Shown: positions 1-11,640 of the stretch, one piece after another
Position numbering within the stretch: position 1 is the stretch's first letter
Layout: each line of letters opens with the position of its first letter
The notes under the pieces: model-generated
Told to the model about the DNA's origin: nothing
The model's input: the letters and a program-made list of their open reading frames with translations, nothing else
Database searches by the model: none
Position numbers and translations under genes: made by a program
Source of the DNA: Drosophila miranda
Lineage: Eukaryota; Arthropoda; Insecta; Diptera; Drosophilidae
Assembly: GCF_003369915.1 (NCBI RefSeq)
Contig: NC_046674.1
Coordinates: 23,625,657 to 23,689,656, forward strand
Direction of reading: 5' to 3'
Length of the DNA: 64,000 nucleotides

Positions 1-2879
1 GACAAAGAAGCTAATGCTTTGCTGGTGAGTGACAGAGAGGAGAAGAGCGGATAAGAGTGGAGTGGCGCAGGGCTGGGCTCGGATTATGTGACATGAGCGT
101 GTGTGTGTGTGCGTAAAAGGAAGTGCATTACACATAGTGTATCGTGTATCGTAAAAAGTAAAGTGTGTACCCAGCAAGCTACGAGTCATACAACATCTGC
201 TCCAGGGTGTACGATGATGCCATGATGATACTATTAGAAACAAACAATTCCAATTAACTTGGAACGGAAACGGGAGAGAAGTTCTCTGCGGACTCGTGTG
301 TCATAGCCTGACCTTCTAGTCTGTTAAATTTGGGAGCAAACTGGTATATTATTTTGCATGGCTGTAGTCATCGTTTAATTATATAGACGAAACCGCCTAT
401 TGCGTATTCCAAAATTCGGATGAATACAAAATTGGTGCCATTGTGCCCGACAACAGCCATCAGACAATTGAGAATGTTGTTTTTAAACGAGCACTGAGGG
501 GGGTTGCGAGGTTGTATAAAAAAATAGGGTTACCATATGGTTACCAGCCTAAAAATGCCGTGCAAACAGTCGTGTGTCACATTTTGTTGTGATGTTTACA
601 TTTTCACAATCAGAAAAATTGGCAACGCCCTGACGGTAAACAGAAATGGGTAATTTTGTAAATAATTTGCAGTGAAACAATATTGCAAGCATTTAGCAAC
701 TCTACGGTCGCCATCTTTTTATGAAACAGTCGCCTGCTGGTTGTGTTGAGTACGAGCGAACGGACACACAAAAACATATACACAAAAACATATGCACAAA
801 AACCACCCGACAAAAATGAAGCAAACGTTTTTGCCACATATGACTAAAGATTTGAGCTGATATTTTTGTTTATTAATTTACACTGCTTTTTAGGTATATT
901 TACTCATCACTAAATTCATTTACATATTCGACCTTTTCTTAACCACACCAAATCACATTCGACAATTTTGTCAAATGTACAACAGTTGTACGATAGCCGT
1001 GTGCTGGTGTGCGAGTTGTGGTTTTTTTTCTCGGGCGTGTTAGTGAACGTACAAGCAAATACTCGAAAATGTGTTTCAGCTTTTGGTCGTCTGATGTCAG
1101 AGCATTTTTGGGGTTAAATTCGGTTAAAATACACTAAATATACACAACTGCAGCTCACCTTGACAATTTTTCTCTTATATTGAAAAACTCAAGTTCCCCT
1201 AGTGATTTCCCTTTTGCTGTGAGATTCGGTGTCACAGAAAAAAGCATATACAGTGCTGTTTTCACAGTTATATTGATTTTCTCGTGAGCTAAATGATCGG
1301 AAAATAAAACGAACACTTTGACACGTACACGCTCTTTTCTTTTACAAGTTCCGTTTTTGTCAACAATTTCAATGCCAACTATCACAATGGAGTCCGAGAA
1401 ATACTTTAGTTTTTGTACTTATTATTTGTTATTCTATGATTAAATGCAGAAGTTTATATCAACATCGAAGTGCCGCGGTCAGAATATCCATGTTTATCAT
1501 TCGAGTAATTTTTGCCGAATGACAGCACCGAGTCGAGTCGAGTGGAGCCGAGTTGAGCCGAGCCGAGACGAGCGTGTTTTTGCGTTTCGCCGTCGAGTAA
1601 AAGCGAGACGACACAACTAACCGCACAGGGTAGATTTCTAAGAAGGTATGGTATGCATCAGAGTGAGCATAAGAGAGTATTAAACCATACCTTGATGTTG
1701 GTGTTTATTTTCCCATTCTGCGCTTCAGAACAGCTGCAAATTGGGAAAACCTTTATAAAATAAACCCCAACTTAATGCAAGAATACAATTAATTTATTTA
1801 TGGTCTGCATTTGGACATTCTCTTCGCATTCGGCATATTCGTCAAAACAACATATGGAAACTTCCACTCCACCCTCGAATGACTGGCCATGACGATGAAC
1901 TGCATCCATAATCGTGTTGGCGCAGGCTCGTACAACCCTCTACTACGGCTAGTATTAGTACGCAAGATGTACCGTACAACCGCCAGGACCAGCACTACGG
2001 TTATCCTTTTCCCACTAGCCAGAGCCCATTGGAACCGCCAGGATCATTGATTTTTTCGAGCTCCTGCCAGGGCATGCGCCGGGAACGGCTGTTGGCCGCG
2101 GCGCGTGTCAATGCACCATCGCTGCTGCAGTCACCCGGCCCTGCCCACAAACAATTCCTCCGGCACCTTCCAGAGGCAGACGCCTGCTCCTCTGCCTGGG
2201 CGGGACGGGATCGGGATGGAGAGGCGAGTGCGTCGACAGCAGCTGCGGTTTTTTGTGTATGCGCCTTTTTCACTCCGACCCTCACCTTTCCTCTGGCACT
2301 CTGTCTCTTTCTCTGCCTCGCTATCTCGCTTTAGCCTGTCTGGTCTTTTGTTGTTTCATTCGACAGCTGAAAATTCAGGGCAGTCTCTTATCACAACAGT
2401 ATCTTTAAGCCAGGATGGGCCTAAAACTCCAAATGGAAAATTCTACAGAATTCTAGAAATTGTTACCAGCTACAAGACTCGAGAACCTTCCTCGGGGTAG
2501 CTTAAAAATCTATTAATTAGCTCTATATTTGCTCTATTTCTTACCCCATTAAGTCTTTCTGGGTAAATATTCAAAAAATCTGATCCCAAAACTGATACAG
2601 ACCACCGCTTATCACCACGAACATTCTGGGGTTAATGAAGTGGGACATAAAAAGTTATAGAAGATCGATTTGACTACCCCCTGAACCATAAGCAGAATCA
2701 CTCTTTTTATTTTTTATTTACTATTTACTATTAGAAATCAGTTTTACTTAAACTATGTTCTAATATCTATGATATTATATATATTTACAATGGATTAATA
2801 CTTTTTTTAAGAGTTTAATAGTTAGATTTATATATATATTTTGATGAGATGATATCAAGAAAATTTGGAGACGTTCAAG
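1..2879. other. Non-coding left flank, no gene recognised
   Basis: No coding exon with recognisable homology was found here. Around 1520-1580 there is an imperfect tandem of GAGTC/GAGCC-like pentamers. A GC-rich island at about 2000-2260 stands out from the AT-rich surroundings and is open on both strands (for example 94 codons on the minus strand at 2001-2285), but the translation resembles nothing I know. Upstream non-coding exons of a neighbouring gene could lie here, but nothing in the sequence proves it. Confidence 0.4.
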
Positions 2880-4830
2880 TCTACGTGGAATTTAAGGGTA
2901 ATTCAGCTGCTCCAGCTGCTTCGTTGGTATGCTTAAAATGCCTATCACTGTGCCAATATCAGTCAATGGTTTTTATTTTATCCCCAGTTTTGGGGATGTA
3001 AAGATCTCTTTCAAGCATTGTGGTCCGAACAAACCCCAGGGCACCTTCTAATTTTTTTAAGATGCGTCTCGCTGCACATCCTCAGACTTGAATGGAGTAT
3101 GTCCATGTAGGAATTATCATTGCCTTGTACAACAAGACTTTGCTACGTAGGAGATGTTTACTTTTTGAGTTTTTAAGTTTATTTTGGCATTTGTAACTGG
3201 CATAACTGTAGTTCTGATGTGTGGTCCCTAGTGAAGTGAACACAGAGGTAGCAGTGGAATAATATTGCCATTGAAGGTTAAGTTTGGTAGGTGTTTACTT
3301 CTTAAATTGAAATATACGTTTACTGATTCGGTTTCGTTTATCGTAATGCCCATGTTTCCACGGATTCGAGGTCAAGTTTGAGTTGCTCAGCAACGACTTT
3401 TTAGCAGGATGATGAGAGCATGGCAGTATTATCAACAAAAGTAGCAACCAGGAAGTTACCTGGGTTGTCATTTAAATAGTGTATGCAAAATTGGACCAAG
3501 AGCGCTGTCTTTTGCGTTTTTATACCAGAAATCGGGTGTAATCATTATAACAATAAAAGTTCTTTCACTCAGGAATGATTTTATGACCGAATACCGGGGG
3601 ACTGGTAAGAGGATCTTTGGTTTGTATAAAAGGTCCTTGTGCCAGACTTTGTCGAAAGTTTGTTTCACATCGAGAAACACCCCTGAACAATATTACTTGG
3701 TTTCATATGCGTTGGGAATGAGATGAACAGCTCTGTGATCTTGCTCCGGAGTCCCATGCTGTCTCCTTAACCAAAATTGATGCTGTGCAGCTTTCCGCCA
3801 CCATTCTGCTCAAGAATATTCTTTCAAATGTCTTTGAGAGAACTGGCAGGGCTGCCGCTGGCTTGCCTGGCTTTAAAATCATCACAATCAGGCCATTGAG
3901 TGGGTAAGTGACCGATGCAAAGAATGGCCTAAAAGTTGCCTACTGAAACGAGAAACATAATTCCCTTGCCTGCAAGCAGTCTAGCAATGCGATTATCAAT
4001 TAAGTGGTGCCCAGGAGATATTTTTTTGACAAGGACGTTAACTTCCGCTTGGACTTCAGCGGGAGAAACTGGCTTGGCTGGTAGCGACATCTCTAAGGGC
4101 GCTTCTAATTACCAGGAGACTGCTAGCGTGTGATCTTTAGGTGCGACATCGGCCTGCAAACTCTTCTGCTTTTTCAGAGTCTGATTCGACCCACGATCCG
4201 TTGTCACTCGTTAATGGAGAGCTGCACAGTGGGTGCCTCTTGATGAATTTCCAGAGATTAACTTGTCCACTTTCGGATGAATCGGCTCTTTTTAGCGTTT
4301 CTTAGCCTTCTCTTGATACGCAAAGATTTTCGATGGGAGGGTTAGGTGATGCAACAGGTCGGGTCGAGTGCACCTCGGATGCGCGTGTGTCTGCGAATAG
4401 AGCTGTTTTCCAGATAAGACTGTTAAGCTTGCGTATAGCTGAATCAATGTCTTCTGGCGACTTGATTTTCGCGGTAAGGCGAATGTGCAGGAGCTTCTAT
4501 TTGATGGTGGACATAATCGACAGAGGATGAGTGTATTTCCATGAGAAGTAGTCGGCGAAAGATCAAAGTTCGTTTGAATGTCCAGAAATCTATGGGGAAA
4601 TCCTCTACAAATAGCGAAGTCCAAGGCACTAGACAATCTAAAGCAATCGTGGCCAGGATGTTGGCCACACTTGAAACTATAAAATCTTGTATTTTGCGAC
4701 CTCTGGGGCAGGTGAGAAGATTTCCGCACCATTGCTGGCTTGGCACACCAGTCCACCGCCGCAATTTATTTTGGGCTTTTGGACAGTAGATCGTAGACAG
4801 TAGAATAGAGTTTTTGTTTGTTGTTGTCAC
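2880..4830 (-). mobile_element. Degenerate Jockey-clade non-LTR retrotransposon (LINE) fragment
   Basis: Minus-strand translations give pieces of a Jockey-like LINE ORF2 in the right order. An endonuclease C-terminal piece (LDFAICRG, then LDIQTNFDLS) lies at about 4756-4430. The reverse transcriptase start (LPVLSKTFERIFL) is at about 3840. The RT core FLDVKQTFDKVWH followed by IKSFLSERTF is at 3680-3560. The RT C-terminal piece (LYKAMIIPTWTYSIQ) is near 3100-3150. The pieces sit in different frames and are broken by stops and small deletions, so this is an old, 5'-truncated, inactive copy. The element ends are not defined by target-site duplications that I can see, so the boundaries are approximate. 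Confidence 0.8.
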
Positions 4831-5994
4831 TGCAGTGGACAGTACTCAGCACTCAGAGCAGATCTCAAAACTACAAGTATTTTCCTTTAGCTGATACGCT
4901 TGTGTCTACTTTCCAGCTGCCCCTTAGTACATATTGAAAGATTAGAACAAATAATATTATTCAAATGGGAATAGGTTCCGCTGATATTGTAGGGTCTCTC
5001 CCACCATTGATCTTTGTTCCTATACTTCAATACTGATAAAGGTATCGTCTGTATGTGGGTACGGCAAACCATAAAACAACATTCGTTCCTATCGCATATA
5101 CCCTGTAAAATTATGGGTGGAATTCAAAAAATCTATAAAATATAATTGAAAGAAATATTTCGAAGTATTTCGAAACCCGCAACTTCGACAATTCACTTTT
5201 AAAAGGGGATCTGTTATCGACTTGAAGAGTTCAGTCTTGTTGATAATTCTTGAGATACTGCATTGAAGTTTTACGTTCTCATATATGAGATGGTAATCAA
5301 ACCGCAACAAATAATAGTATTAAATACTTGACGTTTCTCAAGAGAGCTGGAAATATCGCTTAGAGGTTTTGCACGGAGTAAATAGATTGATCGATTTATA
5401 TACATAATACATTTTCTTTGTTTCATTATCAAGGTGAGAAGGAATATCAAGGAATTTGAACCGCCCATACACATATACAGACTATAAAAAAGACTCTACT
5501 AAATATTGTGTTTAATCAAAGGTTTTGCTATTTGCTATTTTTAATTAGAAACCCATGAAATGTCACAGTGGCCATATCTGGCGCGCTGACGGCATTGCAG
5601 TAATCAATTTCAAAGGAAATACCAGCACGTTCATCGGTGGGACTTGGGCGGATACAATAAGATTGCCCGGTTGAATCATGTATGGAAATCGGACTGGTGA
5701 CAGCATGCGAAATTCGCATAGTGCACCTAGCAACGCAACCGAACCGCAGACGCGATGAACTTTTATGATTTTATAAATAAATGATGCTAAATTTACCAAG
5801 AAGATGTCGCGACGCATTTCAAAAATCTGCCCGTCTAGACGACTTTGACAGGTCTCCTCTGGAGGAGAGAGACCAAGTTGAATACGGAGTCCACAGTTCA
5901 ACCGAAATCCGGCGGAGATGCAAATTTTATTTGTGGATGGAAAAATGCAGTGTTTCTTCGGCTGTTTTTCAGTTGCAAAAGATCATTTTGCTGA

Positions 5995-6035
<41 letters not shown>

Positions 6036-9000
6036 GGCGTGAGTCTTGAGCTACTCAACCAAACCACCAACCCCACCCCCACCATCACCCCCACCCGAGA
6101 ACGCAGTTGTTGGACAAGTTTCAGTTGTAAATCCCTGGCTCAAGCCAAACGGCCTTGCAAGGCCTTTTAAAGTTGTTGCACTCGCCTTGTTCTTGTTGTT
6201 GCTGTTGCTGCAAGTGTTTATTGTAAGAATACACACCCATACATATGTATTTGAGTACTGCATTACAGATGCAGAGAGTACTAAAACTATGATAAAACGT
6301 TGTTACGACGCAGAGAAAACCGCCACGAGATTAAGGAAGATTATGCTTTTTTCAATAAATGTTTAATATTCCCATGGATCTAATCGATACACATACTATT
6401 CCTCATTGTATCAGTCTATGGAATCTATGGCCTGTGGATCTATTGCACAGGCAGTACAGGTACAAGAGTGTACAAACTTCGACATTAAAGATTGCTCACC
6501 AGGGCAGTGTTTGTATATATAATTTTCTCGATTGTTTGTTGCTAAGTTTGTGGTTTTTAATTGACAGCCGAATGCAGAGAGCCATAACCGGTTTGCTTTT
6601 GCTATATTTTTGCATTCTACTCTTGTGTACAGTGATCGGCAATTGGCAAAAAGGTGTCATAACAACAAGTTGGGCACGACTCCGATTCTCGATTAGATTG
6701 CCTATTACGACATCTGCGCTGCCCCTGCTCCCGCTTCTGCACCGCTGAGTGCGCATACCTGCCTTAATCAGGGCTATGAAGTGAATAGCATAGGAAATTG
6801 CCGTCGTGTGCCGGCAGCTGCAAGCCAATCCAAACCGATCTGATACCCGAAAAACAGGGCCAACATCTGCCGAGGCCGGCAGCCCCTTGTCTGTGTCCTT
6901 ATTGTGTCCGCTTTCAGTGAAAGGATCTCGCGGCACATGACGTTGCCAGCTGGCAGCTGCCACTGCCACTGCCACTGCTTGGGACAGAAGATCCTTTGTC
7001 GTAGACTTGAGGCCACCGACAGGCGACGAGGGATGCACAAAACACGTCCCAATACAGGCACGAAAGATCCACGAAGGTGTGGATCCTGTGGATCTGCCTG
7101 GAGCACTCATCTAGTGATCTGTTCTGCCAACAGATTAAAAACAACATCTGTTGAGTGATATTTTGAGTGAGCATAGCAGCCTGATTGGAGAATATCTGAC
7201 TCGCTCTCTCCCAGTGTGGCTTAGCAGATAAGTATATAAGTATATATTCTTGTAGATTGCAATCCTGTTAACCCTTGAAATGGCACTAACATCTTGAGAG
7301 TCCGTATGAATTGAAGTGACAAGATAGAAGACTCAAGTAATCAGGTATTTGATTAGAAAACAGCTGTCAATGAAACTCAGAATGAAATTTATTTGGGTTA
7401 ATAAAATAGAACACCCCACATTTTCAAGCGATTACGACTGAAACAAGTAATTAAAAAATGAGGTCTTATGCTTCAAAAAAAAAACGATCATCTTTACTTC
7501 TTTCTGTGGGGTGGTCCACCCTAGAGAGGTTTTATTGTATTGTATAGCGTGGGCGTATGTTCCTGGTACATAAAGGTAGTATTCTAGACTAAGTCGACCA
7601 CTCATTGATAAAACGAATGAAAGCTTGTGTCGGAAATGCCTTTGTATTTGTGCATGACAAATTCGTAGTAAAACATAATGACACATTTTATTATTTACTA
7701 ACAGCAACACAAGTGTTTTCGGTTCTTTCTAGTGTTCTGTAAATAGTTCTTATCTTTTTTATTGTTTTTGAGCCGGCGCCAACTGGCAACACAGTCGAAA
7801 CGAAATGTGTTTTTGTATATTTTTGCAACTCATGAAGAAATGACATGTTTTAAAACACTTGATGTATTGCAGATAAGACAATTAAACTGGGTAGCCCACG
7901 TATTTATATTTGCATTACAGTTTGAGAGCTACACCCTCTCTATGAAATATACCCTGCATTGCAGTTCCATTCCACAAAAGTGGGTTTACTTTTCGAAACT
8001 AAAATAGGAGTGAGGTAAGCAGCTGATTATATAGTCGAAAAGCAATCAATCTTTGAAACCTACGCATCAGGCTGTAAATGGAAATGGCATTGAGCGGTAA
8101 TTAAAAATAGGAAAATTCTAGTGAAGCAAGTTCTGGGCGTGGGTGTATGGGGAATGGGTGGAGTGGGTGGCCGGGTAGTGTTTTCTGGTTGGTTTCGTCA
8201 TGAATGAAATGCGCTGCAACGTCAGCATCATGGGGAAATATAAAAGCACGGAAAAACAATCTGAAATGTGTGGTAATCTCCTAGGAGTACATGAGTTAGA
8301 GCAGGATGGCTATATATACAGATATAGTGTATCCATAGGGGAGGGAGCATTCGAGATTGCACACGATTTCGAAATGCCTGGAAAATTCTAGAGGGAAAAT
8401 AAGTGGAGTGGAGTGGAGTGGAGTGGAGTCGAGTGGAGTATGCATGCCATGAATGAAGAGAGTCGTTCAAAGTGGAGCCGGGTGTGGGGGAGGGAGACAG
8501 ACAGAGGACTTTGGAACACCCTAACCCCGGGAGCATCGGAAAAGGTCCTGTGTGTGTGAATGACCCGTTCCCCAGGAAGTGCAACAGTCTATAGTCCCTA
8601 TACATCATAATTTCTTATACATATGTACATATGTATTTATTCGATTTTTAGACTCACCAAAGACATTTTCAATAATTAATCCTAATAAAAAATATCATTG
8701 AAAATAATTATTTGAGTTTCTCGCACTCGTAATTTTTGGTTGTGATAGAGGCGGTTCCACAATGCTCTACTTTAGCAAAAAAAAAATTAATAAAATAGAT
8801 AAGATAGTTTGCACTGCACTTTAAAAAATGTTTGTTTTTGTAGAGGAACGGAACGTTTCCTACTACCGACCGGTAAGTTGGGTTGTCACGCTGCGACTAC
8901 GGCAGCAAAACTATATTCTATAGCCCCCGTCTAACCCACATTCCCATAGGTATGTACATATGCACATATTTGTTATTTTTTCATTTGTTTTTTGTTTTGC

Positions 9001-10389
9001 TTTGCTTTCTAGCGTTCCGTACACAGGCATTGGTGCGGGACGAATAGTCTTGCGCGCCAAAGCACTGCGCAATTTTTTCGGGGGGGTGGGTTCTAATAGA
9101 GAGCACTCGCAACACACGACTCTCTCTTTCTCTTTCTCTCTCATATTATCTATCTCTTTCAACTCTGGGAGGGGTGGTCTCACAAAACGAATTTTTGGCA
9201 GTTATATAAAACTGCATTTGCGGAGAATCTCAAGAAAAAATCGGTTACAAAACTTTCAAATTGTATTCCTGCATCCCTGGCAACAGAGCTGCCAGATGTC
9301 ATAAATATACACTGTGTGTACACACTATTGGTGGCAACTTTCGTATTAATTTAATTTTTTTTATATTTATTTTTGACTTTATTATTATCTTCAAAATAAA
9401 AATAATGCACAAGATTTGTTTCTTTTAGCTAAAAGAATGCAATGTAATTTTCACGATTTTAAAAAACAAGCATCTCGTAACGTTTCCGTTACAAAAACCG
9501 ATCGATACTTTTGTACGATATTTTCAAATATATTTTCAGATAAAGTGGTAATAGGCTAGGGACGCTGGAAGGACTACAAGAATAAATAGGTCAAGTAGTA
9601 TATATGTATATATATATATATGTATAAATTTATGCATATGTAATATATACCTCTATATCTATACATCTACAAATATGGTATGAATAAAAATATAAAATTT
9701 AGTCCTTTTCTAAATTCTTTTTTTTTACATTTTTCCGCCTTTTGTACTTTTATCGACCAATTTAAAAACTCCATTTCTATTTTAAGAAAGTTCCGGAAAA
9801 TTTAAATTGGAACAGGATATGCGGGTGTGACCACCCGGCTTGTAATTTGTGCCGATACTATCGATCGATTAAGCCAAACAGTTGCACACTCAAAATATAA
9901 GAATAACACTCAAATCCACATGCCACTCGCTAGATTGTTATTATAGTACCAATAGTACTAACGAACATAACTATTTCTTAGACTTGGATAATTCAAAATT
10001 ATTCCGCCTATCGCACAAAAGTATCGATTTTGATATCACCCTAGACAGTGCTGCCGATTACCTTTTTTCCCGTCAGATCTGGCTCTTTTTGAAGACCAAA
10101 TGCGGGAATAATTTGTGAATTGCGGGAGGCGGGAATTTTTGATTTTTTATAAATGTTTTGGCTTTTTTCAGCTTTCTTGATGTTGCCACCGGTTACATAA
10201 AAAGTGAGAAAATGTGGCCGGTTCTTAATTATTTGTTAACGATATTTGCCAATACCACGACTATTTTACCAGATAATTTATAAATTCTAAAACAGGTTGA
10301 CTTTTCTCCGTCAACAAAATCTTGTGCGCTAAGAAAAATGGAATTACAAAATTGTGGATTACCTTAAAGTTGAAAATATTCAGAAATTG
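4831..10389. other. Intergenic region without recognised gene
   Basis: AT-rich intergenic sequence with a perfect CA dinucleotide run (5996-6031), GTGGA pentamers (about 8402-8440) and TA-rich palindromic stretches (about 9598-9630). Open frames of 60-200 codons exist on both strands (for example minus 6496-7110 and minus 5528-5719), but none shows a recognisable domain. Sites resembling DRE (ATCGAT) cluster at 9500-9510, 9858-9868 and 10022-10028. A Motif 1-like GGTGTGACCA lies near 9825, so an unrecognised promoter may be present. Confidence 0.4.
5996..6031. repeat. (CA)n microsatellite
   Basis: An uninterrupted run of about 18 AC dinucleotides. It is an ordinary Drosophila simple repeat and likely length-polymorphic. 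Confidence 0.95.
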
Positions 10390-10673
10390 AATGCAAGTCA
10401 TCGAGATCCCAGCGCCCGATCTCCACCTCGCAGAAATAGCACGTGACCTTATCGTTATCGTTCGTATAGAACATGCCGTTCGGGCCAACTGATTTTGGCG
10501 AAGGTTTTCAGGCGCGCTTCCTCCCGATTGTACTCGTTCATGATGTTGTAGATGTTGTTCTTGAACAGCTGCGTAGCATTCGTATTGTTGTCCACCTGGT
10601 CGAGAACCGCTGTCAACTCGAGTGCAGCAGTCGGTCCAGACAAGTACCTCGGATTGGTAAATACATTTGCCAT
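10390..10673 (-). pseudogene. Truncated thread/Diap1-like (BIR1) gene fragment
   Basis: The minus-strand ATG at 10673 sits in a good context (GCAACATGGC) and opens a frame containing DQVDNNTNATQLFKNN and then NREEARLKTF. Both closely resemble the N-terminus and the start of the first BIR domain of Drosophila Diap1, an E3 ligase that inhibits caspases. Immediately after, about nine codons of the BIR1 helix are missing. The homology continues after a +1 shift as QLART, then GMFYTNDNDKV and CYFCEVEIGRW (about 10493-10405), so the reading frame is broken. The CxxC zinc ligands are present, but the sequence leaves BIR homology near 10395, before the later His and Cys ligands. BIR2 and RING were not found downstream in the window. 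It is most likely a partial local copy of thread, which I recall maps next to Mbs in D. melanogaster. A lineage-specific exon is less likely. Confidence 0.7.
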
Positions 10674-10975
10674 GTTGCTCTCTGTTTGCTGTTGCTCTTA
10701 TCTACTCCGGATTGTTGTTGTTGTTGTTGTTGTTGTGGGTGGAGCAGATCCTTTATTTCTCCTTCAATTACTCCTGTCTGCTGTGCTCGAAACTGTAATG
10801 AAAGAGCGTACAAGAATCACGAAAAATATATGTGTATATTTTTTGTACGTGTGTTAATATAAAAAGCTATCAACTAGTACGTTAATATTAAATTAACGAA
10901 ATATGGTATACACGTGTTTTAGTCAAAGTACAATAAATGGGAGTACTTAAAAGTAGTTAGTCTTGAACAAAATTT
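10674..10975. other. Upstream sequence of the Diap1-like fragment with CAA/CAG-type repeat
   Basis: Read on the minus strand, the sequence just upstream of the fragment has a run of about eight CAA-type codons (10713-10736) and looks like a leader. No further coding homology is seen. The rest is AT-rich. Confidence 0.35.
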
Positions 10976-11116
10976 ATTCATCAATCGTATAAAACTATGT
11001 GGGCAGAGCTGAGAGCTCTACTATCAAAAACGACGAATATTTATAATAGATCTTGAATTCGTCAGTATATTTATGGTATATTTTTAAAATGTGACGGTAT
11101 ATTTTGGTATATTTCA
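10976..11116 (+). promoter_or_regulatory. Promoter-like module A (Motif 6, followed by DRE)
   Basis: A block starting ATTCATCAATCGTATAAAAC contains an exact Motif 6 match (GTCAGTATATTT, 11061-11072). Further downstream are a DRE (TATCGATA, 11192-11199) and a decayed Motif 1-like CTGGTCACCTG (about 11213). The start of this block is repeated about 460 bp downstream in module B. These motifs are typical of broad, TATA-less housekeeping promoters in Drosophila. Confidence 0.55.
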
Positions 11117-11435
11117 GCGGAGAAAATCAGCTGATTTTTTTACATTTCATCGATTTCAGCTGAGAAAATCAGAAATATACCAAAATACCACTATCGATAA
11201 GTCCGATATCAACTGGTCACCTGCTTGCGTGTAAAAAAATTCATTACAATCATGGTATTTTTAATACTCTTCGAAATTTTTTAGGTCAAAATTTAACCGA
11301 CGGTATATTTACGGAATATCGATATATATTGGTATATTTGATCGATTTCATCAATCTATTAAATTTAATTTTCAACGTTATATAGAAATCCAATAAAAGC
11401 GAGTGTTTAAATTAAGCCAGCCAATTAGAAAATAG

Positions 11436-11640
11436 ATTCATTAATCGGATAAAACTATGTGGGCTTGGCTAAATGTTCTATATAGCTGAGAATTTTCCAC
11501 GGAAGATTAAAAACGAGGAATATGTAAAATATAACTTGAATTCGTCAGTATATTTACGGTATATTTTTTAAATGAGAATATTTCTGAGGGTCGGACGGTA
11601 TATTTTATCGATAGGTCCGCGGTCACACTGATTACAATTT
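11436..11640 (+). promoter_or_regulatory. Probable Mbs upstream promoter: Motif 6, DRE and Motif 1
   Basis: Three housekeeping core-promoter motifs occur within 90 bp: Motif 6 (GTCAGTATATTT, 11544-11555), a perfect DRE (TATCGATA, 11606-11613, bound by DREF), and Motif 1 (GGTCACACTG, 11621-11630, bound by M1BP). The transcription start is probably just downstream, near 11640. The order and spacing match TATA-less promoters, and the Mbs start codon follows 1.25 kb later on the same strand. The block begins with a second copy of the module A sequence. Confidence 0.7.

Noticed and set aside
1798..2285. Possible pseudogene in the GC-rich island (frames ending LWLVGKG and AKRMSKCRP)
   Set aside because: Different frames give fragments with no match to any family I can name, so a gene call cannot be supported.
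5528..5719. 63-codon minus-strand frame (MRISHAVTSP...)
   Set aside because: It looked protein-like, but no family was recognised, there is no clear promoter, and a neighbouring frame is equally open.
6496..7110. 204-codon open frame on the minus strand
   Set aside because: No recognisable domain, composition unlike the real exons, and it overlaps other equally long frames on both strands; probably chance.
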